Shown piece after piece: positions 1 through 8,891 of a DNA stretch of 64,000 nucleotides; the stretch's first letter is position 1, and every line of letters starts with the position of its first letter. Location of the stretch: NCBI RefSeq assembly GCF_002157205.1, contig NZ_CP021358.1:1054001-1118000 (forward strand). Reading direction: 5' to 3'. Position numbers and translations under genes: made by a program. The notes beneath the pieces are model-generated. The model ran no database searches. It saw only the letters and a list, made by a program, of their open reading frames with translations, and had not been told where the DNA came from. The DNA comes from Kushneria marisflavi. Lineage in GTDB: Bacteria; Pseudomonadota; Gammaproteobacteria; Pseudomonadales; Halomonadaceae.

Positions 1-1
1 T

Positions 2-418
2 GAGCCACAAACGCTCTGGCCGGATCACTGCGTGCGCGCCACCAGCGGTGCTGTACTGGATACGCGGCTGGACTGGTCGCTGGCGAACATCATCATTCGC
101 AAGGGTAGCGACCCGCGCGTGGACAGCTATAGTGCCTTTCGTGACAATCTGGGCCCGAAAGGCACTCGCCCTTCCACGGGGCTTGCCGGCTGGCTCGACG
201 AACGCGGCGTGACCGAAGTCTCCGTGTGCGGGCTGGCCCGCGAGGTCTGCGTGCTCTGGACCGCCGAAGATGCCCTCAAGGCCGGCTTTACTACCCGTTT
301 TCTCTGGCCGCTGACGCGTCCGGTGTCATTTGACAGCGACGCCGCCACGTATCAACGGCTGGAACACTGCGGTATCGCGATCGTCGATACTGCTTCCATG
401 GACTCCCCTGATGCCTGA
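2..418 (+). CDS. pncA: Nicotinamidase, 5' end outside the window
   Basis: Hydrolyses nicotinamide to nicotinate plus ammonia in the cytoplasmic NAD salvage pathway. The reading frame is open from base 2 and begins in the middle of the protein with WPDHCV, the metal/substrate-pocket motif of the isochorismatase-like nicotinamidases. It then shows the KGSDPRVDSYSAF segment with the catalytic Lys and VCGLAREVCV, whose last Cys is the expected nucleophile. About 138 C-terminal residues are visible, so roughly the first third, with the catalytic Asp, lies upstream of the window. A GTG at 32 could be mistaken for a start, but it falls inside the conserved motif. Dodecin follows 33 bases downstream in the same direction and may be co-transcribed. 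Confidence 0.9.
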   Translation, partial: EPQTLWPDHCVRATSGAVLDTRLDWSLANIIIRKGSDPRVDSYSAFRDNLGPKGTRPSTGLAGWLDERGVTEVSVCGLAREVCVLWTAEDALKAGFTTRFLWPLTRPVSFDSDAATYQRLEHCGIAIVDTASMDSPDA

Positions 419-451
419 TGCATCCAGGGGCCACGTTAAAGGAAAGACACC

Positions 452-658
452 ATGAGCGATCACGTTTACAAATCCGTTGAACTGACCGGCTCTTCCGAGA
501 CCAGCATCGAGGAAGCCGTACAGAACGCCCTGACCAAGGCCAGTGAAACGGTCAAGAACATGCAGTGGTTCCAGGTCACCGAGACCCGCGGCCACATTGA
601 AAATGACCGCGTTGGCCACTGGCAGGTCAGCGTCAAGGTCGGCTTCACCCTCGAGTGA
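452..658 (+). CDS. Dodecin, flavin-binding protein
   Basis: A 68-residue protein that matches dodecin over its whole length. Dodecins assemble as hollow dodecamers that bind and buffer flavins. Recognisable landmarks are the N-terminal strand [12 protein letters not shown], the amphipathic helix [14 protein letters not shown], and the W-containing strand [12 protein letters not shown] that supplies the Trp stacking on the isoalloxazine ring. The start is fixed by AAGGAAAG just upstream. It is probably cytoplasmic. A hairpin with a short T run follows directly, so this gene probably ends the pncA-dodecin transcription unit. Family assignment is firm; any link to NAD salvage rests only on adjacency. 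Confidence 0.93.
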   Translation: MSDHVYKSVELTGSSETSIEEAVQNALTKASETVKNMQWFQVTETRGHIENDRVGHWQVSVKVGFTLE

Positions 659-665
659 TGCCTGC

Positions 666-694
666 GCGGCAGTCAGCTTCTGGCTGCCGCTTTT
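666..694 (+). terminator. Terminator after dodecin
   Basis: A 10-bp stem (666-675 with 681-690, one G-U pair) with a five-base loop, followed by TTTT. Confidence 0.7.
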
Positions 695-813
695 GTCTCT
701 CCTGCCCTTTTGACGTTCGTCTGTAACAATCCTTCCCTGCCCTTTCCCTTGTCGCCGTTTGGTGCCAACATCCCCGCCATTGATCTTGCCTTGTCACCCT
801 TCGGATCACCGTC

Positions 814-2187
814 ATGAAAATCATCATTCTGGGCGCCGGCCAGGTAGGCGGCACGCTGGCCGAGCATCTGGCGCATGAAGACAACGACATTACCGTGGTG
901 GATGTCGACAGCGTTCGCCTGCGCGATCTGAGCACGCGCCTTGATCTGAGAACCGTGCAGGGCGTGTGCTCCTATCCGATCACCCTGAAGGAAGCCGGGG
1001 CAGAAGACGCTGACATGCTGATTGCCGTGACCAACTCCGACGAGGTCAACATGATGGCCTGTCAGGTGGCACACACCCTTTTCAGCACGCCAACCAAGAT
1101 CGCACGAGTCCGCGCGACCCAGTATCTGACCAGCAAGGGGCTGTTTTCCCAGGACGCCATCCCGATCGATGTCCTGATCAGCCCCGAGCAGGTGGTCACC
1201 AACCACATCCGTCGCCTGATTGAATACCCCGGCGCGCTGCAAGTGCTCGATTTCGCCAATGGTCTGGCCCAGCTGGTGGCGGTCAAGGCTTATTACGGTG
1301 GCCCGCTGGTGGGTCAGGAGCTGGCCTTCCTGCGTCGCCACATGCCCAATGTCGATACCCGGGTGGCGGCCATCTACCGTCGCAATCGACCGATCATGCC
1401 GCGTGGCAACACCGTTATCGAAGCCGATGACGAAGTGTTTTTCATTGCCGCGCGCAAGGACATTCGCACCGTCATGGGCGAGCTTCGGCGAGTGGACCGA
1501 GGCTTTCGACGGGTCATGATCGGCGGTGGCGGTAATATCGGCGAGCGGCTGGCAGAAACCCTTGAGCAGGATTATCAGGTCAAGATTCTTGAACAGAATC
1601 TGGAGCGCTGCACCCAGCTCTCGGAGAACCTGAAACGCACCGTGGTCCTGCACGGCAGCGCCACCAGCAAGCGGCTGCTGCTTGAGGAGAACATCGAGGA
1701 GTGCGACATCTTCTGTGCGCTGACCAACGATGATGAGGTCAACGTCATGTCCTCGATGCTGGCCAAGCGCCTCGGAGCCAAGAAGGTGCTGACCCTGATC
1801 AACAACCCGGCCTATGTGGATCTGGTTCAGGGCGGCGAGATAGACATTGCCATCTCGCCACAGCAGGCCACCATCGGCGGACTTTTGACCCACGTGCGAC
1901 GCGGCGACATCGTCAACGTGCACTCCCTGCGGCGTGGCGCTGCCGAAGCCATCGAAGCCATTGCCCACGGTGACTCACGCTCCTCCCGCGTGGTCGGACG
2001 TACGGTCGGTGAGGTCAAACTGCCCGAAGGCGTCAGCATCGGCGCCATCGTGCGCGGACGCGATGTCATGATCGCCCACCGCGACATCACCATTCAGACC
2101 GATGATCACGTCATCCTGTTCGTGGTCGACAAGCGTCGCCTCAAGGAAGTCGAGCGTCTCTTCCAGGTGGGGCTGAGCTTTTTCTAA
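814..2187 (+). CDS. trkA: Trk potassium uptake regulatory subunit TrkA
   Basis: A 457-residue cytoplasmic NAD(H)-binding subunit that gates the TrkH/TrkG potassium channel. It has the full two-fold repeated architecture. RCK/TrkA-N domain 1 starts at residue 1 with GAGQVGG (7-13), followed by a TrkA-C domain. A second Rossmann domain has [12 protein letters not shown] around residue 230, followed by a second TrkA-C domain ending near residue 450. Full length for the proteobacterial family. In many gammaproteobacteria trkA follows fmt-rsmB; here it stands alone after dodecin, separated by about 155 bases. Potassium uptake is a first response to salt upshift, which fits a halophile. The stop overlaps that of the convergent DUF2784 gene by 4 bases. 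Confidence 0.95.
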   Translation: MKIIILGAGQVGGTLAEHLAHEDNDITVVDVDSVRLRDLSTRLDLRTVQGVCSYPITLKEAGAEDADMLIAVTNSDEVNMMACQVAHTLFSTPTKIARVRATQYLTSKGLFSQDAIPIDVLISPEQVVTNHIRRLIEYPGALQVLDFANGLAQLVAVKAYYGGPLVGQELAFLRRHMPNVDTRVAAIYRRNRPIMPRGNTVIEADDEVFFIAARKDIRTVMGELRRVDRGFRRVMIGGGGNIGERLAETLEQDYQVKILEQNLERCTQLSENLKRTVVLHGSATSKRLLLEENIEECDIFCALTNDDEVNVMSSMLAKRLGAKKVLTLINNPAYVDLVQGGEIDIAISPQQATIGGLLTHVRRGDIVNVHSLRRGAAEAIEAIAHGDSRSSRVVGRTVGEVKLPEGVSIGAIVRGRDVMIAHRDITIQTDDHVILFVVDKRRLKEVERLFQVGLSFF

Positions 2188-2555
2188 CGTCGCCGTCGCC
2201 ACTTTTGTTGGATCAGCCACACATAGGGCGGCAGGCTGATCAAAAGCGCGCTCAGCCCCAGCCAGACCTGTAGTGTCGGTGTCAGACCAGCCGGGTAGAT
2301 CACACCGAGCAGATAGTGCTCGATGAAACCGTCCTCGAACCCGGCCTGACCGGCGCGGCCTCGCAGCAGGTTCTCCAGTGGCGTCAGCGGACAGCGCCAG
2401 CCGTTGAGTTCAAGCGATACGGCCCAGGCCAGCGCCGGCAGGTGCCACACGGCAAGACGCGGGCGGCGCGGCACGAGCCAGCCGCCGCATACCACCCAGA
2501 CGATAAAGCCCAGATGCAGGATCAATACGCCATCGGCTGCCAGTCGATATGCCAT
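2184..2555 (-). CDS. DUF2784 membrane protein
   Basis: A 123-residue integral membrane protein of the DUF2784 family. It shows an N-terminal helix ([18 protein letters not shown]), a central [20 protein letters not shown] segment whose CPLT..EN motif is typical of the family, and a C-terminal helix ending in a basic tail (QQKWRRRR). No function is established for the family. It lies convergent to trkA with a 4-base stop overlap and divergent from the TraB-family gene, so it is probably transcribed alone. Confidence 0.8.
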   Translation of the reverse strand: MAYRLAADGVLILHLGFIVWVVCGGWLVPRRPRLAVWHLPALAWAVSLELNGWRCPLTPLENLLRGRAGQAGFEDGFIEHYLLGVIYPAGLTPTLQVWLGLSALLISLPPYVWLIQQKWRRRR

Positions 2556-2717
2556 GTGCCTGCCCCACTGCCTCTTTTCAACACTCTAGCGAGCCCGGAC
2601 CACGCCGGCCATTCAGGGTGGCCTTTTGTTCATTGTGCAGGGTTCAGCGATAATGCCTTCTTTCATATTGGCGGCACTCGATGCTGCCCTTTCATTGACG
2701 CCAGCCTGTGAGCCACC

Positions 2718-3932
2718 ATGCCCAACCAAGGACAGGGTCCGCGCGACACCCTCGATGTCGGTGATCATCATCTCACGCTTGTGGGGACTGCCCACGTCTC
2801 TCCTGAAAGTGCCGAAGAAGTGCGCGAACTGATTCGCTCCGGTGACTTTGACGCCGTGGCCATCGAGCTTTGTGCCTCCCGTCATCAAAGCCTGATCGAC
2901 CCCGATGCCATTGCCCGACTGGATCTCTTTCAGGTGCTGCGCCAGGGCAAGGCCGGCATGGTGGCTGCAAGCCTCGCCCTTGGCGCCTTTCAGCAACGCG
3001 TGGCCGAGCAGTCCGGCATCGAGCCGGGCGCTGACATGAAGGCGGCCGTCGAGGAAGCACAGCGCCTTGAGCTGCCGCTTTACCTGGTGGACCGGGATAT
3101 TGGCGTGACGCTCAAGCGCGTTTACCGCAACGCACCGTGGTACAAGCGCATGACGCTGGTATCGGGGCTGGTCGGCAGCGTGCTGTCACGTCAGAAGGTG
3201 TCCAGCGAAGAGATCGAACGGCTCAAGGAAGGCGACGTACTGGAAGCGACCTTTGCCGAATTCGCGCAGCAATCCCGACAGCTCTATACCCCGCTGGTCG
3301 AGGAGCGTGATCGCTACATGGCCTTGAGACTGATCGAGACCCTACCGGAAGGCAAATCACGACGGGTGCTTGTGGTCATTGGCGCAGGCCATCTCAAGGG
3401 CATGGGCGAACATCTGCGTACGCTCGATCAGGAGACGCCCGCCCACGCCGCCGTGATTGACGAACGTCAGGCGCTGGACCACGTGGCACCTTCGGGGCGG
3501 CTATGGAAGCTGCTGCCCTGGCTGATCGTGGCGCTGGTCGTGGCCGGTTTTGCCATGGGCTTCAGCCGCGACACGGGGCTTGGCTGGTCGCTGGTCCTTG
3601 AGTGGGTGCTGATCAATTCAACACTGTCGGCACTGGGCGCGCTAATTGCGCTGGGGCATCCGCTGACCATTCTGGCGGCCTTTGTGGCCGCACCCCTGAC
3701 CTCGCTCAATCCGACCATCGGCGTGGGATTTGTGACCGCAGGCGTCGAGCTCTACATGCGAAAACCCACGGTAGGCGATTTCTCTACCCTGCGCCGCGAC
3801 GTCAGCCACTGGCGCGGCTGGTGGCGCAACCGGGTGGCGCGCACGCTGCTGGTCTTTCTTCTCTCCACCGTGGGCTCTGCGGCAGGCACCTGGATTGCCG
3901 GGCTGCGTATCGCCGGGCAGCTGTTCGGGTGA
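2718..3932 (+). CDS. TraB/PrgY-family membrane protein
   Basis: A 404-residue protein of the TraB/PrgY (TIKI/GumN-like) superfamily. The N-terminal about 250 residues form the putative hydrolase domain. They carry LVGTAHVSPESAEEV (GTAHVS motif near residue 20), AIELCASRHQ (E-L-C-x2-R) and VIGAGHLKGM near residue 220, conserved positions proposed to bind metal. The C-terminal third has about four transmembrane helices separated by short loops, including GHPLTILAAFVAAPLTSLNP. Characterised relatives shut down pheromone signalling in Enterococcus or cleave Wnt in animals. The role in free-living bacteria is unknown, so the call is limited to the family. Confidence 0.85.
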   Translation: MPNQGQGPRDTLDVGDHHLTLVGTAHVSPESAEEVRELIRSGDFDAVAIELCASRHQSLIDPDAIARLDLFQVLRQGKAGMVAASLALGAFQQRVAEQSGIEPGADMKAAVEEAQRLELPLYLVDRDIGVTLKRVYRNAPWYKRMTLVSGLVGSVLSRQKVSSEEIERLKEGDVLEATFAEFAQQSRQLYTPLVEERDRYMALRLIETLPEGKSRRVLVVIGAGHLKGMGEHLRTLDQETPAHAAVIDERQALDHVAPSGRLWKLLPWLIVALVVAGFAMGFSRDTGLGWSLVLEWVLINSTLSALGALIALGHPLTILAAFVAAPLTSLNPTIGVGFVTAGVELYMRKPTVGDFSTLRRDVSHWRGWWRNRVARTLLVFLLSTVGSAAGTWIAGLRIAGQLFG

Positions 3933-3949
3933 CCCGGGAAACCCATGAC

Positions 3950-3978
3950 AAAAAGCGCCGTGACAGGGTCACGGCGCT
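3950..3978 (-). terminator. Terminator of the monooxygenase operon
   Basis: An 11-bp GC-rich stem (3954-3964 with 3968-3978), three-base loop. On the minus strand a T tract follows, placing it just downstream of the gene ending at 4003. It can also stop readthrough from the TraB-family gene. Confidence 0.8.
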
Positions 3979-4002
3979 CGCGTGCCTGATGGCTCTGAAA
4001 TA

Positions 4003-4290
4003 TCAGGTCAGTACGTCGTACTCGCGTACTTCCATCTGCTCGATGGCGTTTTCAAGCGTCTGCGCCATCTGCTTGTAGTGCTCGGTGGCAATATGGGCAT
4101 CCAGCGCCGCACGATCACGCCACTGCTCGACCATGATAAATGTCGACTTCTGCTGGCTGTCGCGTGTCAGAGTGTACAAAAGGCAGCCGTCATCTTCTCT
4201 GGAAGGTGCCACGATTTTGGTCAATTCGGCCTCGACGCGTGCTTCCTCACCCGATTTGGCCTTGATGGTGGCCAGAATTCCAAGCGTCAT
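4003..4290 (-). CDS. Antibiotic biosynthesis monooxygenase (ABM) domain protein, YgiN-like
   Basis: A 95-residue single ABM domain, similar in size and pattern to putative quinol monooxygenases (YgiN type). Visible landmarks are GILATIKAKSGEEARVEAEL at the N terminus, DDGCLLYTLTRD, the strand FIMVEQWRDRAALDAHIATEHY, and the terminal VREYDVLT. Members form ferredoxin-like dimers that oxidise quinols or aromatic substrates without a cofactor. The substrate here is unknown. The start is set by AGGAGAGGG close upstream. Third gene of a minus-strand set behind the symporter and tapT, 42 bases after tapT, and followed by a strong terminator. Confidence 0.8.
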   Translation of the reverse strand: MTLGILATIKAKSGEEARVEAELTKIVAPSREDDGCLLYTLTRDSQQKSTFIMVEQWRDRAALDAHIATEHYKQMAQTLENAIEQMEVREYDVLT

Positions 4291-4332
4291 ATCCCTCTCC
4301 TGTCGTGAACGTGCGCTCCAAGAATAGACGGC

Positions 4333-5046
4333 TCAGGCTGACTGCGCGCGCCGCTTGTCCAGAAGCCGCCGCGCGGCCTCTGATTCATGGGGCGTGCCGG
4401 CATCGCGCCGGGCGGCAGCATACTGCTCGTTGAATACCGTGAAGTAATCATCGAGCACCTGCGCCCCCGTTTCATCGCCCGAGTGACGCAGCAGTTCGGC
4501 CGCCACCTCGGCCGTACACAAATGCTCCGGACTGGCCGGCTTTCTCAGCCGATAGCGGGTCAGGCGATCGGTGCGCAGCGCCACGATCGGCAGCTCGGCG
4601 AGATAGTCGCTTTTGCGAAACATGCGCCGCGCCTGACGCCAGGTGCCATCAAGCAGGATGAAGACCGGAATGCGTGGCGTATCACAGACGCGGGCCATGT
4701 CCACGACCCGGTGACGGTAGTCCTCCTGGTCGTCGGGAAACACCAGGCAGGGGGCAAAGCGTGGGTCAGCCAGCGCCGCCAGCAGCATCGTGTCCGGCTC
4801 GGTTCTCGACCACTCAAATACCCGGGTGCCCGCGATGCAGTCACCGATCAAACGCCCGGTATTGGTGGGTTTGTAGTGTTCGATGCGATGCGTGATCAGC
4901 CAGAACTGCGCCCGGGTGGTCACCTGCAGGCGATAGTCACAAATGCAGTGCAGTCCCGGCATACGGCAGCTTTCGCAGCGTCTGACCAGGCTGCCGCGCG
5001 CGTTGAACGGCTTGCGCGGCGCCTGAGGATCATGACCGTGACTCAT
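4333..5046 (-). CDS. tapT: DTW-domain tRNA-uridine aminocarboxypropyltransferase
   Basis: A 237-residue DTW-domain protein. The family (E. coli YfiP, renamed TapT) installs acp3U at position 47 of tRNA using S-adenosylmethionine. It has the N-terminal Cys cluster RCESCRMPGLHCIC expected to bind zinc, the domain-naming motif as LLDGTWRQARRM, and the downstream RYRLRKPASPEHLCTAEVAA segment (R-x2-P-x5-L-C-T-x-E). Full length. Its start overlaps the stop of the upstream symporter gene by 4 bases (ATGA), a sign of translational coupling. Biochemical identity is inferred from the family. Confidence 0.85.
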   Translation of the reverse strand: MSHGHDPQAPRKPFNARGSLVRRCESCRMPGLHCICDYRLQVTTRAQFWLITHRIEHYKPTNTGRLIGDCIAGTRVFEWSRTEPDTMLLAALADPRFAPCLVFPDDQEDYRHRVVDMARVCDTPRIPVFILLDGTWRQARRMFRKSDYLAELPIVALRTDRLTRYRLRKPASPEHLCTAEVAAELLRHSGDETGAQVLDDYFTVFNEQYAAARRDAGTPHESEAARRLLDKRRAQSA

Positions 5047-5981
5047 GAGGTGACGGACCCGTCATTGACCGGTGCTGCGGGGCGTTTTTTCCAGTAGGCA
5101 GCCAGAATCGAGCCGGAGATGTTGTGCCAGACCGAAAAGAGCGCCCCTGGAAGGGCCGCCGCGGCCGGGAAGAACTTGGTGGCCAGCGAGACGGCAAGCC
5201 CCGAGTTCTGCATGCCGACCTCGATCGCCACGGCGCGACAGTCTCGCTCGTTCAGTCCCGCCAGACGCGCCAGCCAGAACCCACCGATCAACCCGCAGCC
5301 ATTGTGCAGCACCACGGCCAGCGCAATCACGGGGCCCAGGGTAGCCAAACGTCCGGCGTTAAGGGCCACCACGATGGCAATGATCATCACGATGGCCGCC
5401 ATCGCTACCGTCGCCAGCGCCGGCTCTATGCGTCGGATGGTCGTTGCCATGAAGTGATGCACGACCGTGCCCAGCGCGATCGGTACGATCACGAGTTTGG
5501 CAATGCTCCAGAGCATGCCACCTACGGGCACATCAATGCTGGCGCCCATCCAGAGCCAGACCAGCAACGGCGTCATGACAATCGACAGGAGCGTCGAGAT
5601 CAGCGTCATGCTGATGGAGAGCGCCACGTTGCCACCGGCAAGCCAGGTCATGACGTTGGAAGCCGTGCCGCCCGAAGTGGCCCCGACCAGCATCATGCCC
5701 ACTGCCAGTTCGGGTGACAGCCCCAGCAGGTGCGAGATGGCAAAGGCGGCGGCAGGCATCAGGACGTATTGAAGGCCAATCCCGATCATGACCGCACGTG
5801 GGGAGCGCGCCACGCGGGCAAAGTCGTGACGCGACAGGGTCAGCCCCATCGTGAACATGATCAGGGCCAGCAGCGGCGGCACCCAGGCCTTGAAGGAGAC
5901 CAGCGTCTCGGGGAAAAGCGCGGCCAGCAGGGCCGCGCTCAGGGCCCATAAAGGGAAAAATCGATTGATCTGCTCAAACAT
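5043..5981 (-). CDS. Bile acid:sodium symporter family transporter
   Basis: A 312-residue polytopic inner-membrane protein with about ten hydrophobic helices, of the BASS/SBF family (ArsB-like fold with crossed discontinuous helices). Family features include LIMFTMGLTLSRHDFARVARSP near residue 40, the GATSGGTASNVMTWLAGGNVALS segment matching the sodium-site loop, and EVGMQNSGLAVSLATKFF near residue 255, the second crossover motif. Bacterial members carry bile acids, pantoate or other organic anions with sodium; the substrate here cannot be told. A sodium-coupled importer fits a marine or saline habitat. First gene of the symporter-tapT-monooxygenase operon. Confidence 0.87.
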   Translation of the reverse strand: MFEQINRFFPLWALSAALLAALFPETLVSFKAWVPPLLALIMFTMGLTLSRHDFARVARSPRAVMIGIGLQYVLMPAAAFAISHLLGLSPELAVGMMLVGATSGGTASNVMTWLAGGNVALSISMTLISTLLSIVMTPLLVWLWMGASIDVPVGGMLWSIAKLVIVPIALGTVVHHFMATTIRRIEPALATVAMAAIVMIIAIVVALNAGRLATLGPVIALAVVLHNGCGLIGGFWLARLAGLNERDCRAVAIEVGMQNSGLAVSLATKFFPAAAALPGALFSVWHNISGSILAAYWKKRPAAPVNDGSVTS

Positions 5982-6077
5982 GACGGTATCTATCTGATAG
6001 CAATGACAGGATGCGCTTATCCGCCAGCGGGCAGCGCTCGTGATAAACCGCTGTGCTTTTTCGGCTCGATCAGAGCC

Positions 6078-6806
6078 TCATTGGTCCAGCAGCAGGTCAG
6101 GGTCGGGCTTGAGCAGACGGCCATGTTGTGACCAGAAGTCGCACAGGCGACGGACCCCGTCAGTGGCACTGGTGGCCAGTGGCACAACGCCCTGAACGGC
6201 CAGCTCACGAGCACTGGGGTCCACCAGTACGCGAGGAGCCGCCAGAGGCGCTTCATCCATCAGCATCGAGGCCGGTGTCACGGCCAGCGACGTGCCTACA
6301 ATCAGCAGGAGGTCGGCATCGGCCACGATATCGCAGGCAGTGCCATAGAGTGGTACGTTTTCGCCGAACCAGACCACATGCGGGCGCAGCTGAGCGCCGT
6401 TGTCGCAGCAGTCCCCGATCTCGATGGTCTCGTCTTCATCGAGTCGATAGACCAACCGGGCATCGCGGCTGGAGCGTGCTTTCAGAAGCTCGCCATGCAG
6501 ATGCAGCACATCGCGAGAGCCGGCACGCTCGTGCAGGTCATCAATGTTCTGGGTAATGATGCTGACCCGGAAGTGTTTTTCGAGCTCGGCCAGCGCCAGA
6601 TGGGCCGCGTTGGGCCGGGCCGCTCGCACCTGGGCGCGGCGCTCGTTGTAAAAGCGCAGCACGGTGTGAGGGTCTCGTGCCCAGCCCTCGGGCGTGGCCA
6701 CATCCTCAACGTGATGATTCTCCCAAAGGCCGTCGCCATCGCGGAAGGTTTTGATACCACTTTCAGCGCTGATACCGGCACCGGTGAGAACGACCAGGTG
6801 AGCCAT
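6078..6806 (-). CDS. cobB: NAD-dependent protein deacylase (sirtuin, CobB-like)
   Basis: A 242-residue sirtuin that removes acyl groups from lysines at the cost of NAD. It shows VVLTGAGISAESGIKTFRD (nucleotide-binding loop), TQNIDDLHERAG and the catalytic His in LHLHGEL (about residue 104). The Tyr/Arg pair in FYNERRAQV (Tyr53, Arg56) matches the CobB/SIRT5 pair that accepts succinyl-lysine. The zinc module is degenerate: the first Cys of E. coli CobB (VRC) is Ser here (ARSS), and only the adjacent pair GDCC remains. I chose the inner ATG at 6806 because it has GAGGG upstream and begins right at the Rossmann fold; an upstream start would add 13 unconserved residues. Confidence 0.9.
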   Translation of the reverse strand: MAHLVVLTGAGISAESGIKTFRDGDGLWENHHVEDVATPEGWARDPHTVLRFYNERRAQVRAARPNAAHLALAELEKHFRVSIITQNIDDLHERAGSRDVLHLHGELLKARSSRDARLVYRLDEDETIEIGDCCDNGAQLRPHVVWFGENVPLYGTACDIVADADLLLIVGTSLAVTPASMLMDEAPLAAPRVLVDPSARELAVQGVVPLATSATDGVRRLCDFWSQHGRLLKPDPDLLLDQ

Positions 6807-6959
6807 GTGTTTTCCCTCATGAAGATGTGCCCAGGGCGAGGCCACCGGTACGATTACGGGCCGGGGGCCGCCGATGGCGCGGGGATTTTAACAGAGTCCT
6901 TTCACTGCGCCATCCTGACCCTGTACATCGGGACACGCAATTGCCGACAATAGCGACTG

Positions 6960-7763
6960 ATGCCCGACCACGACACCTTCATGACCCCACCCATCCCCGT
7001 GATTTATCGTGACGACCACCTGGTGGTTGTCCACAAGCCTTCCGGCGCACTGGTACACCGCAGCGCGCTGGACCGGCATGCACCGCTGGTCATGCTGCAG
7101 GCCCTGCGCAACCAGCTGGGACAGCACGTCTATCCCGTACACCGGCTCGACCGGCCGACCTCGGGTGCCCTGCTCTTTGCCCTGACGCCCGAAGTGGCCA
7201 CGGCGCTGGGGCACCAGTTTCAGCAGCAACAGGTCCAGAAACGCTACCTGGCCATTGTGCGCGGCATTGGCCCTGAACAGGCGATCTATGACTGGGCCCT
7301 GCGAGAGGAAGACGGCAAACGACCCAAGGCCGAGATGCCGGCCATGGAGGCTGAAACCCATGTCAGACGTCTGGACAGCGTCGAGCTGCCGATCGCCATC
7401 GATCGCTATCCGACCAGTCGCTACTCGCTGATGTCCGTTACGCCCACCACAGGGCGCCGCCATCAGATTCGCCGTCATCTGAGCCGCGGCGGCTATCCCA
7501 TCATTGGCGACGCGCGACATGGCAAGGGCATCCACAACCGGTATTTCCGCGACAATTTCGAGACCGGGCGCCTGTTGCTGGCGGCCGTGACCCTCGAATT
7601 CCATCATCCTGTCCTTGAGCGCACACTCAGGGCCACCGCCGCCGTCGAAGAGGACATGGCCGCGCTGATGCATCGATTCGGCTGGGCCGGTCACTGCCCG
7701 CTCAGTCATGTACAGTGGCCGGAAACCCTCGATACATCTGATAAAAGAGACGCCGCATCATGA
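6960..7763 (+). CDS. truC: tRNA pseudouridine synthase, TruC-like
   Basis: A 267-residue RluA-superfamily pseudouridine synthase lacking an S4 domain. TruC makes pseudouridine 65 in tRNA-Ile and tRNA-Asp. The catalytic motif VHRLDRPTSGALLFAL holds the nucleophilic Asp (about residue 64). YRDDHLVVVHKPSGALVHRS at the N terminus and TGRRHQIRRHL near residue 165 complete the fold. The ATG at 6960 is used, with an alternative at 6981; neither has a strong Shine-Dalgarno. The stop overlaps the tcdA start (ATGA), so translation is probably coupled. It could be another RluA-type enzyme, but length and motifs fit TruC best. Confidence 0.87.
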   Translation: MPDHDTFMTPPIPVIYRDDHLVVVHKPSGALVHRSALDRHAPLVMLQALRNQLGQHVYPVHRLDRPTSGALLFALTPEVATALGHQFQQQQVQKRYLAIVRGIGPEQAIYDWALREEDGKRPKAEMPAMEAETHVRRLDSVELPIAIDRYPTSRYSLMSVTPTTGRRHQIRRHLSRGGYPIIGDARHGKGIHNRYFRDNFETGRLLLAAVTLEFHHPVLERTLRATAAVEEDMAALMHRFGWAGHCPLSHVQWPETLDTSDKRDAAS

Positions 7764-8638
7764 GCGATACAGACAGCGTCGAGCGCCTGGACGCTGCTCG
7801 TCACGAGGCAGATTTCGCCGCACGATTTGATGGCATGCGCCGCCTTTATGGCCATACGGGCATCGAGCGTCTGCGCCGCGCCCATGTCGTGGTCATCGGT
7901 ATCGGCGGTGTGGGCAGCTGGAGCGTCGAGGCACTGGCACGTTCGGGTTTCGAGCGCATCAGCCTGATCGATCTGGATGATGTCTGCACGACCAACATCA
8001 ACCGCCAGCTACATGCCCTTGATGGCACCATTGGCCGGCCAAAGATCGAGGTCATGGCCGAACGCTGCCGGCTGATCAATCCCTGGCTGCGAGTCGAGCC
8101 CATTGCGGGCTTTATCACGCCGGACCACATTGAGCGCATGCTCCCGGAGGATACCGATCACGTGATCGATGCCATCGACCACGTGGGCGCCAAGTGCGCT
8201 CTGATCCATTACTGTCGGCGCCGGAAAATCGGCCTGACCGTGACCGGCGGCGCCGGCGGCCTGACCGATCCGACGCGCATCACCACGGCGGATCTCACCC
8301 GCACCGAGCATGACCCGCTACTGGCGAAGGTGCGAAGCCGGCTGCGACGGGAATACGGTTACAGCCGTAATCCCAAACGCCGATTTTCGATCACCTGCGT
8401 CTACTCCCCCGAACAGCGACGCTATCCGGATGGTGCCGGCGAGGTGTGCAATACCCGCCCGAGCGATGGAGAGACCCTGAAGCTCGGCTGCAGCGCCGGC
8501 TATGGTTCTGCCACCTTCGTGACCGGCGCCTTTGGCTTTGCCGCCGTGGGTCACACCATCGAGCGTCTGATCCGGACCGGCCTCGAGGAAGACGGCTCTG
8601 ATCATAACGCTGAATCTGTCACCGAGGAGTCCATATGA
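7760..8638 (+). CDS. tcdA: tRNA threonylcarbamoyladenosine dehydratase
   Basis: A 292-residue E1/ThiF-fold enzyme (TcdA, formerly CsdL/YgdL). It uses ATP to cyclise t6A37 of ANN-decoding tRNAs to ct6A. The nucleotide motif VIGIGGVGSWSVEALARSG is near residue 35, followed by ISLIDLDDVCTTNINRQ, the Asp/Arg residues that position ATP. AIDHVGAKCALIHYCR is mid-protein and GCSAGYGSATFVTGAFG is near the C terminus. Full length. It sits between two 4-base overlaps (truC upstream, DUF1653 downstream), forming a compact set of two tRNA-modification genes plus a small protein. Confidence 0.93.
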   Translation: MSDTDSVERLDAARHEADFAARFDGMRRLYGHTGIERLRRAHVVVIGIGGVGSWSVEALARSGFERISLIDLDDVCTTNINRQLHALDGTIGRPKIEVMAERCRLINPWLRVEPIAGFITPDHIERMLPEDTDHVIDAIDHVGAKCALIHYCRRRKIGLTVTGGAGGLTDPTRITTADLTRTEHDPLLAKVRSRLRREYGYSRNPKRRFSITCVYSPEQRRYPDGAGEVCNTRPSDGETLKLGCSAGYGSATFVTGAFGFAAVGHTIERLIRTGLEEDGSDHNAESVTEESI

Positions 8639-8868
8639 AACGAGAAAACGAACACGCCGTGCCCCCCGGCGTCTATCGACACTACAAGGGCAGTGATTAC
8701 GAGGTACTGGGCGTGGCGCACCACAGCGAGACCGAGGAACCGCTGGTGGTCTATCGCGCCCTTTACGGCGAATTCGGCCTCTGGGTTCGGCCGCTGGCAA
8801 TGTTTCGTGAAAACGTCGAAATCGACGGGGAACCGGTGGCGCGCTTTTCACTGATCCGACATTTCTAG
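8635..8868 (+). CDS. DUF1653 family protein
   Basis: A 77-residue protein of the DUF1653 family (small beta-rich proteins of unknown function). Family signatures are PPGVYRHYKGSDYEVLGVA, HHSETEEPLVVYRALYG and the glycine/tryptophan motif LWVRPLAMF. The start ATG overlaps the tcdA stop and has GAGGAG eight bases upstream. Last gene of the truC-tcdA-DUF1653 operon. Soluble, no signal peptide. Confidence 0.88.
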   Translation: MKRENEHAVPPGVYRHYKGSDYEVLGVAHHSETEEPLVVYRALYGEFGLWVRPLAMFRENVEIDGEPVARFSLIRHF

Positions 8869-8891
8869 CGACTGCCCACTCAGGGCCCGAA

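Noticed and set aside
32..34. GTG at 32 as a start for a short nicotinamidase-like gene
   Set aside because: The frame is open to the window edge and the codon lies inside the conserved WPDHCV motif, so the gene is truncated by the window, not short.
673..1968. A 431-codon minus-strand frame opposite trkA
   Set aside because: It lies almost wholly inside the well-matched trkA gene in antisense and resembles no protein family; GC-rich genes commonly leave long antisense frames.
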